Below are positions 1-10,947 of a stretch of 64,000 nt of DNA, piece by piece. The notes beneath the pieces were generated by a model. The model did no database searches. It was not told the DNA's origin and saw nothing but the letters and a program-made list of their open reading frames with translations. Every line of letters begins with the position of its first letter. Positions within the stretch are counted from its first letter, which is position 1. The stretch is from Diphasiastrum complanatum (taxonomy: Eukaryota > Streptophyta > Lycopodiopsida > Lycopodiales > Lycopodiaceae), in the NCBI GenBank assembly GCA_029204225.1, contig CM055106.1:12074107-12138106 (forward strand), read 5' to 3'. The translations under genes were made by a program, and so were the position numbers.

Positions 1-2607
1 TCCTTAGGTAAAGCCTTCTATTTCATGACCTTTATTGATGATATGTCACGTAAGACTTGGATTTACTTCTTAAAGAAGAAATCAGATGCATTTGACAATT
101 TCAAGAGCTTCAAAGCATTGGTCAAAAATTAGACTAGTAGGAAGATCAAAGTTCTAAGATCAGATAGTGGAGGTGAGTATAAGTCTAATGACTTCAATGA
201 TCTTTGTGATCAATGTGGGATCAAAAGACAGTTTCTGCAAGCTCATACTCCTGCACTCAATGGTGTAGCTGAGTGCAAGAATCGTACGATTGTGGAAAGT
301 GCTAGATCTATGCTAGCTGAGATGAAACTACCAAAAGATTTTTTGTCAGAAGCATGCAGTACGACAATCTATCTTCAAAATAGAAGTCCTACCATTGTCA
401 TACCAAAGATAACACCTGAAGAGACATTCACGAAGAAGAAGTTAAAGGTGAACCACTTGCGAATCTTTGGATGTAAAGCCTTTGTACACACTCCTAAGGA
501 AGAGAGACATAAGCTTGATGTGAAAGCTATCAAGTGTATATTCCTAGGATATGATGATCGTGTGAAGGGCTATAGATGTTTTGATCAAGTGGAGAACAAA
601 ATACATGTCAACCGTGATGTTATTTTTGATGAATCTAAGATATATGAAGACTAGGATGCTGAGAAGATAGACACATCTAGTGAGAAAGATGGTACAGCGA
701 GGATACCTCTTGATGATGATCCAGTTATTGACTTTCCTAGTGATGGATAAGAGGATATACCTCATGATACTACTACTCAATCTCAAGAGACAAATTGGAG
801 AGGTAGAGATAAACCTTTTGGTGCAAGAAGGGTTGAAGTTGCAGGTGATAAATGTAAGGAGAAAGATGTATCGTGGGATACATTTTCACCAAGAAGCTGA
901 TCACTTGACATGAAGCTCCCTAAGTGGCTTGAGAGATTGATGGAGAGTCGCGATATGGATGACTTTCTAGGATCATCTAACCAGGAAGAGCTACGAAGAT
1001 CAACAAGAGAGAAGACACAACCTGAAAGATATGAAACAAATTATGCTCTCTTATCTAGCATAATAGAAAGCAAAGAACCTTCGACTTATGTTGAAGCGAA
1101 GGATGATGACATTTGGGTCAAGGCCATGGGAGAGGAGATGGAGTCAATTGCTAAGCATAGCTCATGGGACTTAGTGGAACCACCAGTTGGCAAGAAACCC
1201 ATTGGTTGTAAATGGGTATACAAGACTAAGTACCATGCAGATGGAAGTATAGCAAAACACAAAGCTAGATTGGTGATCAAAGGATATTCACAAAGTAAAG
1301 GAATTGACTATGAGAAGGCTGTTGTGCTAGTATCCAAGTGGAATACTCTATGTCTATTTGTTGCTTTAGCTGTGCATTTTGGTTGGCCTTTGCATCAGAT
1401 GGATGTGAAATCTATTTTTCTAAATGGTGAAAGGGAAGAAGAGGTCTTCATGGATGAAGGCTTTGTACTGAAAGGACTGGAGAATAAAGTATGTCGCATG
1501 AAGAAAGCACTTTACGGTCTTAAATAGGCACCACGTGCATGGTACAGTAGGATTGATGCCTAGTTTCGTTCTAAGGAGATGGTAAGAACACATTTTAATA
1601 TGAATCTTTATGTCTTATGCTTTGATGGTATGGTTGCTTTGATTGCTCTTTATGTTGATGACTTGATTATCACGAGAAATAATCAAAAGATGATAGACAT
1701 GATCAAGAAAGACCTCACGGAACAATTTGAGATGACAAATCTCAGCCTAATGCACTATTGCCTTGTAGTGGAGGTGTGGCAAAAGGACATGAAGTGGGTT
1801 TAACACAGGTGAAGTATGTCAGAGAGTTGCTGCACAGGTTCAGGTTGCAGTAAGGCCAGCTAGCGAACACTCCTATTGAACCAGGTAAAAAGGTTTCTAA
1901 GCTTGACGAGTCACAGCTATTTGATGCTACTCTGTATAGGCAGTTAGTAGGGAGCTTGATTTACATTACCATGACTAGACCAGATATATGTTATGTTGCT
2001 GGCATTGTAAGTCAGTTTATGGCAGCACCTACAGAAACGCATTGGAAGGCAACTGAACGCATTTTTCGATTATGGCTTGGTTTACAGGAAACATGAGGGT
2101 TTACCTGAGTTATGTGGCTATGTGGATGCAGATTGGGGAGGTGAATATGATGATCGTAGATCCACCACAGGGTATGTATTCCAGCTTTGTGGGAGTTGTT
2201 TTTTCTGGTCTAGTAAAAAACAAAGTACAATCACTTTATCCACCATAGAAGTAGAGTATAAGGCAATGTGTAGTGAAGCACATGAAGCTATAAACTGAGG
2301 CAAATCTTGGAAGAAGTTGGCACGAAACAAGATAATTCCCTCAACTATACATAGCGACAGTCATAGTGGAATTCAGCTAGCAAAGAATCCAGTGTTCCAT
2401 GTGAGAACCAAACACATTGAGATTCAGTATCACTTTATATGTGAGAGGCTACTGAGTCATGAAATTCATGTTGTTCATTGTAGTACGGAAGAACAACTAG
2501 TTGATAATTTCATAAGCTACTTGTTAGATAAAAGTTTGATAAGTTTGGATCAAAGCTTTCTGTACTTAAAGTTTGTTGACTTTAAAACTATGTATATGGC
2601 TGTATAA
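1..2607 (+). pseudogene. Ty1/copia pol relic A (integrase, RT, RNase H), 5' end outside window
   Basis: The domains run in Copia order across several frames. The integrase core has an SDSGGEY aspartate motif near 160-180 and NGVAECKNRT near 260-285, so its glutamate is kept. RT begins near 1100 (GCKWVYKTKYHADG) and keeps the YVDD active site at about 1648-1660. RNase H shows VDADWGGEYDDRRSTTGY near 2120 and the 3' signature KHIEIQYHF near 2410. In-frame stops at about 130, 652, 1525 and 1801, plus a frame change near 2040, make it a pseudogene. It encoded part of the polyprotein that integrates and reverse-transcribes the element. The start lies beyond the left edge. The 3' end leads into a purine tract and LTR. 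Confidence 0.9.
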
Positions 2608-2622
2608 AAAGTAGACTCTACT

Positions 2623-2895
2623 TTAAGGGAGAGATTTAGAATTAAGGTAGAATTAGTGTTATTATACTGTGGTCCTATCAGTAGATAAGGACCAGTTGGC
2701 CTCGCCACGGGGCGAGTTGACGGGACACACGTCCTGTCAACGACAACCTGGGTCATGCATGGGTTGCCTGAGTGAACAACTATATGTACAGTGTATTTTC
2801 ATTTTGAGAAATACAGTTGCTACGTGAGCTTGGTGTGGAAAGTGTTTTCTGTCTATGTTACTGTGTGGCATGATTTGTGTTCCTGTTCGAAGCAA
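2623..2895 (+). repeat. Polypurine tract and 3' LTR of Copia relic A (right end approximate)
   Basis: A purine stretch (aagggagaga, about 2625-2634) follows the RNase H end. The sequence after it (ttagaattaaggtagaatta) closely matches the sequence after a purine tract at 46,276-46,310 in the importin intron, so both are 3' LTR starts of one family. A TATA-like aactatatgtacag lies near 2780. The right boundary is set only by where gag coding of the next Copia relic begins. Confidence 0.6.
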
Positions 2896-2896
2896 A

Positions 2897-4815
2897 TTCT
2901 AAGTGAGAGTGCATCCAACTATGTTTTGAGAGTAAAGGGCCTTCATAGAGAGCTTGTTTGCATTGGAGACCACATCAATCAAAGTGAACTAGTGCAAGTG
3001 ATCCTAAATGGTTTGAAGGATGAATTTGACAATCTTGTCCAAACATATGCAATCAAGGAGGAGCTTCCAATCTTGGAGACACTTTAAAGAATACTAATTA
3101 TCGAAGGATGTAGGCAAGAGAACAAGCTCATGAGGATGAACAAACTCTCAATCAATAGTGTTGGAGATGACAAAGCCTTATTTGTAAAGGACAAGTCCAA
3201 GTGGAAGAGCAAACATCAACAACAACACTTTAACAAAGACCAAGACAAAGATGGAGATGAGGAGAATTCCTCTCAAGCTTCAACATCCAAGTGGAAGAAA
3301 AAGAAGATCAAATGTTTCTTTTGTGGCAAGAAAGGCCATTATGCCACAAATTTCTTCAAGAAAAAGAATCAATTCAAGCATGCTAACATTTCTAATGAGA
3401 GTGATGCTAATGAGAGTGATAGAGAGGGATCACTTATGGTGTCTAGTTTCTCTTCTTCTCCTTTCAAAAAAGATGGATTGTGATATATTGATAGTGGATC
3501 TAGTTCTCACATGTGTAGCTCAAAAGATTCCTTTTCTAGTCTTTTTCCTTATGAAGGTGTCAAAAAATCCATCTATACTACAAATGATTGTGAGTGTAGG
3601 ATTGAAGGATTAGGGAGTATTCCCTTAAATGTTGCATCCTCAAAAGTGTTGTGCCTCAAAAATGTTCCTTTTGTGCCAAAACTGACAAAAAATCTCTGAT
3701 GTCAAGTTTGGTGTTGACACTTGTGTAATCAAGAGAGAATATGAGATTGTTGCTAGTGGATCTAGATTTGGAGGGATCTATAAACTAGATTCTATAGAGA
3801 GTGCTAACACTTGTGATATAACCTACAAGACCAAGATTTCTAAAGAAGAATTGTGGCATAAAAGATTGGGCCATCCCAACTTTAAAGCCATGACATCTAT
3901 GGTCAAAGAAGTAAAAGTTATTGGATTGCCAAAGATCTTATCAGAGGAGCTCAAGCCTTGTGAAGAATGTGCAATTACAAAGTCACATAGGAGGCAATAT
4001 CCAAGATCTAATATCAAGACTCATCATCCATTGGAGCTTGTGCACTCATATGTCCATTTCTCATCTTCCAAAAGCAAAGGAGGAGCTACATGCTTTGTCA
4101 CCTTTATTGATGGTTATATAGAATTCACATGGTTGTATCTCTTATCTTCCAAAGATATGGTATTTGAGTTTTTCCTCAAGTTCAAGGCTCTAGTTGAAAA
4201 GCAATTCTCTTTCAAACTCAAAGCTTTGAGATGTGACGGTGGTGGAGAGTATATCTCCAACAAGTTTCATGACTTTTGTGAGCAAGAAGGAGTCAAGAGA
4301 GAGTTCACTTGTGCCTATTCCTCTCAACAAAATGGGATGGTCAAGAGAAAGACTAGAACTTTATGTGAATGTACAAAAGCACTAAGGATTGAAGCATCTC
4401 TTCCAAAGGATTTTTGAGGAGACGCAATCACATGTGCCAATTATCTTTGCAATAGACTTCCTCATCTTGCTCTTGGAGGAAAGACACCTTTTGAGATGGT
4501 GCATAAAGAGAAGTCTAAGGTTGATCACCTTAGAGTCTTTGGATGTATTTGCTTTATTCAAGTTCCTTTGGAAACTAGGAAGAAAGATGATCCTAGCTCT
4601 ATCAAAGGTGTTATGGGTTGGATATTCATCTTTAAAGAAAGTTATTGAAAGTAGAGATGTGACTTTTTGAAGATCACAGCACCTCATGATGCATGTTCTA
4701 CTATTAATATTGAAGCCATCCAAGATAGGATGGGGTCAAGGCTTGAGGAGGAGCACCTTCAAGCAATCACACCTAGAAGATCCATGAGAGAGAGAGAGAG
4801 ATCCGAGTCCAAGTG
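2897..4815 (+). pseudogene. Ty1/copia relic B: gag, zinc knuckle, protease, integrase
   Basis: The gag (UBN2-like) segment opens at about 2,900 and shows GLHRELVCIGDHINQSELVQ. A degenerate CCHC knuckle follows near 3,310 (CFFCGKKGHYATNFF, last Cys lost). The protease-like IDSGSSSHMCSS is near 3,490, the pre-integrase WHKRLGHPN near 3,855, and the integrase core at 4,020-4,420. Stops and shifts at about 3,085, 3,480, 3,698 and 4,415 break the frame. Two catalytic integrase residues are changed: the first Asp is Tyr (HSYVH) and the Glu is Lys (NGMVKRKTRT). It is the same family as the Copia elements at 10-13.7 kb and 38-40 kb. It ends abruptly at the chromovirus junction. Confidence 0.9.
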
Positions 4816-5785
4816 GCTATGGGATAGTATTTCCATGGATTTCGTGGTTGGGTTACCGCGCGGACGAATAACCAGTATGATGCAATTTGGGTTGTGGTCG
4901 ATCGTCTTACCAAATTCGCTACGTTTATTCCAGTAAAGACCACGGCGAAGACTTCTAATTTAGCTCAGACATTTGTAGAGCGTCTATTTAGACTTTACTG
5001 GTCACTTTTGGTTGGCTGTGTTTGCTAAACTATAGATGACTCCAAGCTTGGGTTCTTATGATCAACTTGAAATGGATGGACAGACGGAAATAACAAATCA
5101 GACGATGGAAAAAATGCTTCGAGCATATGTTTCCCGATGACAATCGAATTGGGAGAAGTATCTTCCATTGATCAAGTTTGCCTATAATAGTAGTAAGTAT
5201 TCGACTACCGATTATAGCCCGTTTATGCTTATGTATGGTTTTGAGCCTAGGCCACCCATTGCAATAGAGACTCGGACGATCAAGTTTAAACATGAAAATG
5301 TCCAGTGTGTCCATGATAGGGACTGACATTATGCAAATTTGAAAAGATCATTGCGAGACTTTCAAGCAGGGGATTGCGTATACTTGAGAATCCCGAAGGA
5401 TTCTAGTGTAATGCGTACTGGCAAGCATTATACATTTTTCCCTAGGTATAGAGGACCGTATCAGATCTTGAAAAAGATCGGATCCTTAGCTTACCAATTG
5501 GAACTCCCGGAAGGATCTCAAGTGCATCCAGTATTTCACGTAAGCTAACTCAAGAAGAGTCTAGTGAAGGAGAGCATCTTGGATTTGGAGATCAATTGGA
5601 CCTATTGGATGAATCATCGGGTGTGTCTCGACTTGAACTTGAAAAGATCTTGGATACAAGAACTAAAGGATTGAGAAATCGTATAGTTACCGAGCATTTG
5701 GTTTGATGGAAGGGACACACAGATGATGATGATTCCTGGGAACAAGAAGGAAGCTTACAGAGGAACTTCCCTAGTTTTAAGTTTT
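4816..5785 (+). pseudogene. Ty3/gypsy chromovirus relic: integrase and C-terminal chromodomain
   Basis: This begins mid-integrase at SISMDFVVGLP, which contains the first catalytic Asp, and continues in shifting frames. The GPY/F module is readable at about 5,340-5,548 (GPYQILKKIGSLAYQLELP, then VHPVFHVS). A chromodomain-like segment follows at 5,640-5,780 (EKILDTR, then WKGHTDDDDSWEQEG after a stop at about 5,706). GPY/F plus chromodomain is the diagnostic C-terminus of plant chromoviruses (Tekay-like), where the chromodomain steers integration to heterochromatin. The gag, protease, RT and first part of integrase are missing. Several stops and frameshifts make it dead. Confidence 0.85.
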
Positions 5786-5802
5786 AAGGACAGAACTTGA
5801 AT

Positions 5803-6225
5803 AAGGGGGGAAGAATGTCATTTCCATGACTGGTCTCGGGTAGCGTGTCCACGCTAGGGATCAGTAGACCAACAACCCGTAACTTAATTGTGACTATAAG
5901 GGAATTGGGTCCCTTATGTGTATAAGGTCATAATTAATGGTTGTAGGCCTAGTCATGATGGTGGATCTGTATGGGTCTATCAGTGAGTCATTAGGAAAGT
6001 GGATGACGTGGCCCAGATAGGCTATAGAGGTGTCTAGTGAGGTGTCACACTACACTACTAGTGGTGCATGGGCCTTGGAGGGTATAAGTGTACCTATTGG
6101 GCTCTCACTAGTGTATGCTTGATTGCATGATTGGTAGCTACTTGCTACTAGAGTGATTCCTCATTCCCCTATGAGATTGGTCCATAGCTTGGGGGCTAGA
6201 TCCGTTCGATTTAGGCTTTGAGGAC
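5803..6225 (+). repeat. Chromovirus polypurine tract and 3' LTR (3' end lost)
   Basis: A G-rich tract (aaggggggaagaa, 5,803-5,815) is followed by TGTCA at 5,816, the usual LTR start. The next 400 bp match, in opposite orientation, the LTR at 18,345-18,840. Shared blocks include tgtatgggtcta, gggccttggag and catagcttgggggcta. Similarity fades near 6,220, where LINE-like sequence takes over. Confidence 0.75.
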
Positions 6226-6259
6226 AAAGACATCAACATGTCTTGGCAATATCTCAAAG

Positions 6260-6465
6260 TGATCACATTATGAAACATCTGGTTAGATAGGAACAATAGG
6301 GAATTTGGGATCGGCGATTTTGTCATCTCTCCCTTGCTTCTTTAAGGTGGCTAATAAACTTTTTCTCCTTTCAAGTTTTTTTTTTTTGGTATGTTCTTTT
6401 GCTTTGTACTTTATAAAAATTTATTAATCGATGGTTAATTCTTTCGAGAAAAAAAAAAGTGTTGC
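6260..6465 (+). mobile_element. LINE 3'-end fragment (5' truncated, A-rich tail)
   Basis: The segment ggaacaatagggaatttggg near 6,288 reads like the tryptophan/arginine-rich C-terminus of plant LINE ORF2 (DRNNREFG). A diverged copy is present in reverse orientation at 9,484-9,600. It is followed by a T-rich 3' UTR and an A-run near 6,450. 5' truncation with an A-rich tail is typical of LINE insertion by target-primed reverse transcription. Confidence 0.5.
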
Positions 6466-9400
6466 TCTCCTTCTTTTGCTCTCTCGTGGAGGGGAGGGGG
6501 GATCGGAGTGTTTTTTTTTTTTAATTTTATGAAGTTATATGCATAGTAGTAGCATTCACCTTTTTTCGATGAGCTTGGAGCTATCATCTTACTTCATTGC
6601 TTAAAAAATGTGTTGCTTTTTTTTTTTTTGCTATTTCTCTCGTCTTTTCCTTAATTAGAAGCTCATGTTCAATGTCTCTAATTGTAGAATGTTTTGTATT
6701 TACTCCTAAAGTAAGCCACTTAACTATTCAAATGACTTTGGACCAAATCTCACTTATAAATGTTCAATTGGAAGAACTACTTGTTAGGCACTTGGTGTAC
6801 CTTGTATATAAATCAACTGTGATTTGAATAAGTGTAAGGGCTTTGACACCTTGCATGTGTAAGCCCACCCAATGACGGACCTAGAAATAAAGGGACTTGG
6901 GGCCATATAATTGAGTTAAATTAGGTAGAGACCTAATAATCAAGTTAGATATAAAAATCCAAGTTTGGCATGTGTTTAATAAGATGGTGTCAAACTTTTA
7001 TTAACCAAATTTCTATTGTTAATTGCTAATATTATCTTCTATTATTGACCTTAATAATATGAAATGAAGTACGTAGTACCAACAAGAATTATATATTAAG
7101 TTGATAGTTTTGTTTGGTCTTAATGTCTATCACAATGTACACAAACTCTAAAAAGAGAAAAAAATTTACTCAAGTTTATCACTATTAAGACTTGCAAACA
7201 CAAAGTACAAAGACTTTTTTTTTTTTTTTCATATGCATGGAGCCAAATTTTGGCAATGTAGTATCCTTTGATAGCTTTCAATGTTGTCTTATTGAACCAA
7301 GGTTGTCATTTTTATTTTTTAAGTTCTTTGACTTATAAAGGTAGCCTCATCCAATTTTAGCCTTGATTAAACTACCTAATTTGCAATGTGCAAGTGATGA
7401 ATTTTTGTTGACAATGGGAGAGGCCAAGACAAATTGATGATGGATAAATTACAATGTATGCCATCTTATTCATGCAACCACATATAGGTAATTGAGTTGA
7501 CATGATATTGTGCATTGATCTTCTTCCTTACAAAAAAAAAATAAGTGTCATATTGTTTGGGATATTCTTTCTGTATAAAGTAGATAGCTATGTTGATTTA
7601 CCATGATTACAGTAGGCCCAAGCCTAATTGTTATATAACTTTGCCCACCTGTCAAGGAGTTCCATCATTTGAATCCAGAGATTTTTTTTGTTATAATCAC
7701 ATATAGTACATACAAATGGAAGGCAACTAATAGATTAGACATTCATTGACTTCATCTTTCCATGTGAAGTTTGATTTAAGGCACAAATTTGGCCCACCCA
7801 TGACACATATCTCAATTTATTTTTGTGAAATAGCACATGTTTGGTTACATATTGTGCCCAATACTCGCATGAATTCATTATTCCTTTCATGACTTCTTGT
7901 CTCTTTGGGCCCAAATTTTTGCTTCCAAGAAATTGATGATGGTACAAAATACACATTGCTTTTATCAATGCCATCTAAACATCACTATATCACTTGTGTG
8001 GCAATGCTTATTAAGTATCATTGATGTAAACCAACAATTTATAAGTACATGGTGAATTCTATTTTTTTCCCAATGATATTGTTAAACTCATAAGAAGTTG
8101 TCAACAACTGTCCCACTTTGGAAATATTATGCCAACAAAGAATAATTATACAATTAATGGAAAAGCTTAAGTTTTTAGCTCCATATTCATGCCATTTTTC
8201 ACATATATACTTTAGAAATCAAACTATGCTCTAGATTATGCACAATGAAAAGTTTCTACTCTATGAATATCCAAGTTATGTGCTCTTTACACATAATGAT
8301 GCCTTCCGCTTTCCATTTTATTTCATAGGAAAAACTCCTACTGTAGAGGTTATCAAGCTAACTTGTGATGTTGATTAATGAGAAAATTAGAGAGTGGTTC
8401 TTATAAAAAGACCACTATTGGCAGATATAATTAACTCTTTTGAACTTGTAATGCACATGATGCAAGATAGATGATGACTTTTGGCCCTTTATTTTTTCTC
8501 AAGACATAGTCATCCATCTCATTCCATGCTTTGTTTTTTATATAGATTCAGAGGCATCATAGGTATCTATTTAGTTGTATATGCTATTCTTTCTTCCCAT
8601 GTTTGATTATCATAACATGATAGTTGTTTCCAAGACACAAAAGCATGCATTAAACCCATGTTCACTTGTTGGAGAATAACTAGAAATAGACATGTCAAAA
8701 TTCATTTAAATGTGAAAGTAGATTTCCTTATGGGTAAAGCTTAGAGATGGTGAAAAAAAAAACTCTATTAAGATCAACGAGAAAATGATTTTTGTACGTT
8801 GAAAGGTTTTTATATGTACTAGAGAGCAACAAATACTCATTTGTGCTACTATCTTGTGTCTAAATAGATTAATCTAGAGAAATTTTGGTGGCTTTGTATT
8901 GTCATTTTTTAATAAAAAAACATGTACTAGATTGTTGTGGTTTTACTCATAAATTATGCCTACATTTTTTTCCATTCAGACAATACTTTTCAGCAGTTAA
9001 AAAGGAAATTTTAAATGTCCATATCTACTTCAAAAGAACTTCAAATTTTTTTTTTATCAGTATCTTACTATGGTCACATAGGACCTTTTTTTGAAGTGGA
9101 AAATAATTATAAAGCATTGTATTGAAAGATGTGGTACTACGCACTCACAAATATGATCTGATAGCTAGTGTTGCTTTCCTCATTGTACTACTATATGAAA
9201 TTCAAACTCTTACAATAATAGAAGCCATCAAGTAATTTGCCTACTTATGCAAGGTTGGTATACAAGGTAGAGCAAGGGTTGATAGGCCACAAAGGCATGA
9301 TTTGATGACATTTGTGATAGTTAATAAGATATGGATTGTTCAAAAGTGCTTGAAATGCACACTTTTGTGCACATTTTGCTATAACTCTAGTATTAAAGAG

Positions 9401-9480
9401 AATCTTCTAGGATTTTTTTTTTTCCTCTTGGAAAACTAACCATAGATCAAGAAATATCAACAGAGTACAAGCTGTAAATA
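6466..9480. other. AT-rich non-coding DNA, no supported gene
   Basis: No ORF here shows recognisable protein motifs. It contains poly-T runs (6,510-6,522; 6,620-6,632; 7,216-7,232) and no convincing LTR boundary or PBS. It is probably very old repeat or intergenic DNA. Confidence 0.6.
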
Positions 9481-9483
9481 AAC

Positions 9484-9640
9484 TTAGAGAAGCGAAAACT
9501 TTTCAGCCTCTTTAAAAAGAAGCAAAGGGGAGATACAAAAGTCACTACTCCCAAATTCCCTATTGTTCCTATCTGTCAAAATATTGAAAAATCTATCTAA
9601 TGTTGTGAATAGGGGTCCTAAAAATGCCAAAGATGAATTG
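9484..9640 (-). mobile_element. LINE ORF2 C-terminal fragment
   Basis: On the minus strand it reads LTDRNNREFGSSDF and then a hydrophobic LLLFKEAEK stretch. It matches the plus-strand fragment near 6,288 over about 80 bp. Only a short 3' portion of the element remains. Confidence 0.45.
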
Positions 9641-9739
9641 AGCTCTTTTGGCTTAGTAAAGACCAATCTTAGAATAAAATATTCAAGGTAGGTAGAAGTA
9701 GAAATTTGAGCTACCATAGGAATTGCCATTTGTACTTTA

Positions 9740-10192
9740 CATGCCACATGTAACGCATGAAAAGACTAGGTGGCACAATTAGACATAGTGAGGTGGCTTG
9801 AATAAGTCTAGATAGCTTGAGAGGTGGATTCACAACTCCAATTCAACTCAAAGTAGGAGGAGAGTCCATGGATCTATATATATGTGATGTACTCTCATTG
9901 AGAAAATGATGAAATTTGTGTGTAATGCAAATTTGGAGACAAGCTTTTTGTGCTCTCTCTCTCTCTCTCTACACGAGTTTTGTACTTTCTATTTTCTCTC
10001 TCTAGCCCAGTTGAGGCATTTATTATGCTTAGTCTCATGTTTTGTTGATAGATCTTGCTTGTAACACAATAATATTGCTTGTATGATCAACTTCCCTATT
10101 GACAACCAATGCTAGTTTGATCTTTATGGTGTTATTGTGCTTAGGAGATCAAAAATACATGTGTAGGGCGTCCCACACGTGTGAATTCAGCA
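9740..10192 (+). repeat. 5' LTR (right part) of Copia element C
   Basis: The stretch ends in AGCA immediately before a Met-type primer binding site at 10,193. It contains a TATA-like ctatatatatgtgat near 9,873, a short (TC)n run near 9,955-9,970, and T-rich sequence expected downstream of a retroelement start site. The left end cannot be fixed because the 3' LTR of this element is missing. Confidence 0.55.
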
Positions 10193-10206
10193 TGGTATTA
10201 GAGCCT
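10193..10206 (+). promoter_or_regulatory. Primer binding site, initiator-Met tRNA type
   Basis: The sequence TGGTATTAGAGCC differs by one base from the usual plant Copia PBS TGGTATCAGAGCC, which pairs with the 3' end of initiator-Met tRNA. It lies directly after the LTR CA end and 0.75 kb before gag. Confidence 0.7.
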
Positions 10207-10947
10207 ACCTAAGTTTTACAAGCAAATCTAATAAAAAAGTTTGCAGATCTGATCAGATTTCAAGCTAGGAATTGTCTAGATTCTACCTTCTAGCTAGTTT
10301 GCAGTTTTCTTGTGATTCTAAGTTACAAACCACATTGAATGGGCCAGATCAAGTACTGTATGGAATTTCAGGTGCTAGCACGTGTGAAATTCGCCCATTT
10401 TTTGTTCTCTCTCACCTTAGATCCAAATTTCATGAAAATTAGCCCACTAGAAAGCTAGAAAGCTAGAAAGTGTAGAATCTGATGCAATTTGAATCATGAC
10501 AGTTGGATAAGCCAATCAGAAGTTATAAGCTTTTGAAGAGTCGTAGGTAGGGCGCCTAGACCTATGGCAAATCGTGTGTACATGTCATTTATTGCTTGAA
10601 TGATCACAAAAATCATCCAGAAGTTGAACAATCTCATCTATATGTGATTTAGACAAAATTTATAGGCTCTAGGCAAATTGTTTCATACAAATAGATTGTA
10701 TTTGAGTCAATTTGACATTTTTGGAGTATTTCACATGTGTGAAATTCTGAGAACCATAATTTTCGCCATACTTCATCTTTTTTGATGATTCAAATCTTGT
10801 TTTAGAGAGATTGTCAAGCTAGTGAGATCTATCTCACAGTTTTTTGCTTTGTCTTACATAGGATTTGGTTTTCTGCCCTTGATTGGTTCCTATAGTGAGA
10901 AGATAAGCAATTTTTTCATCCATCTTTTTTTATTTCCGTCATTCTTT

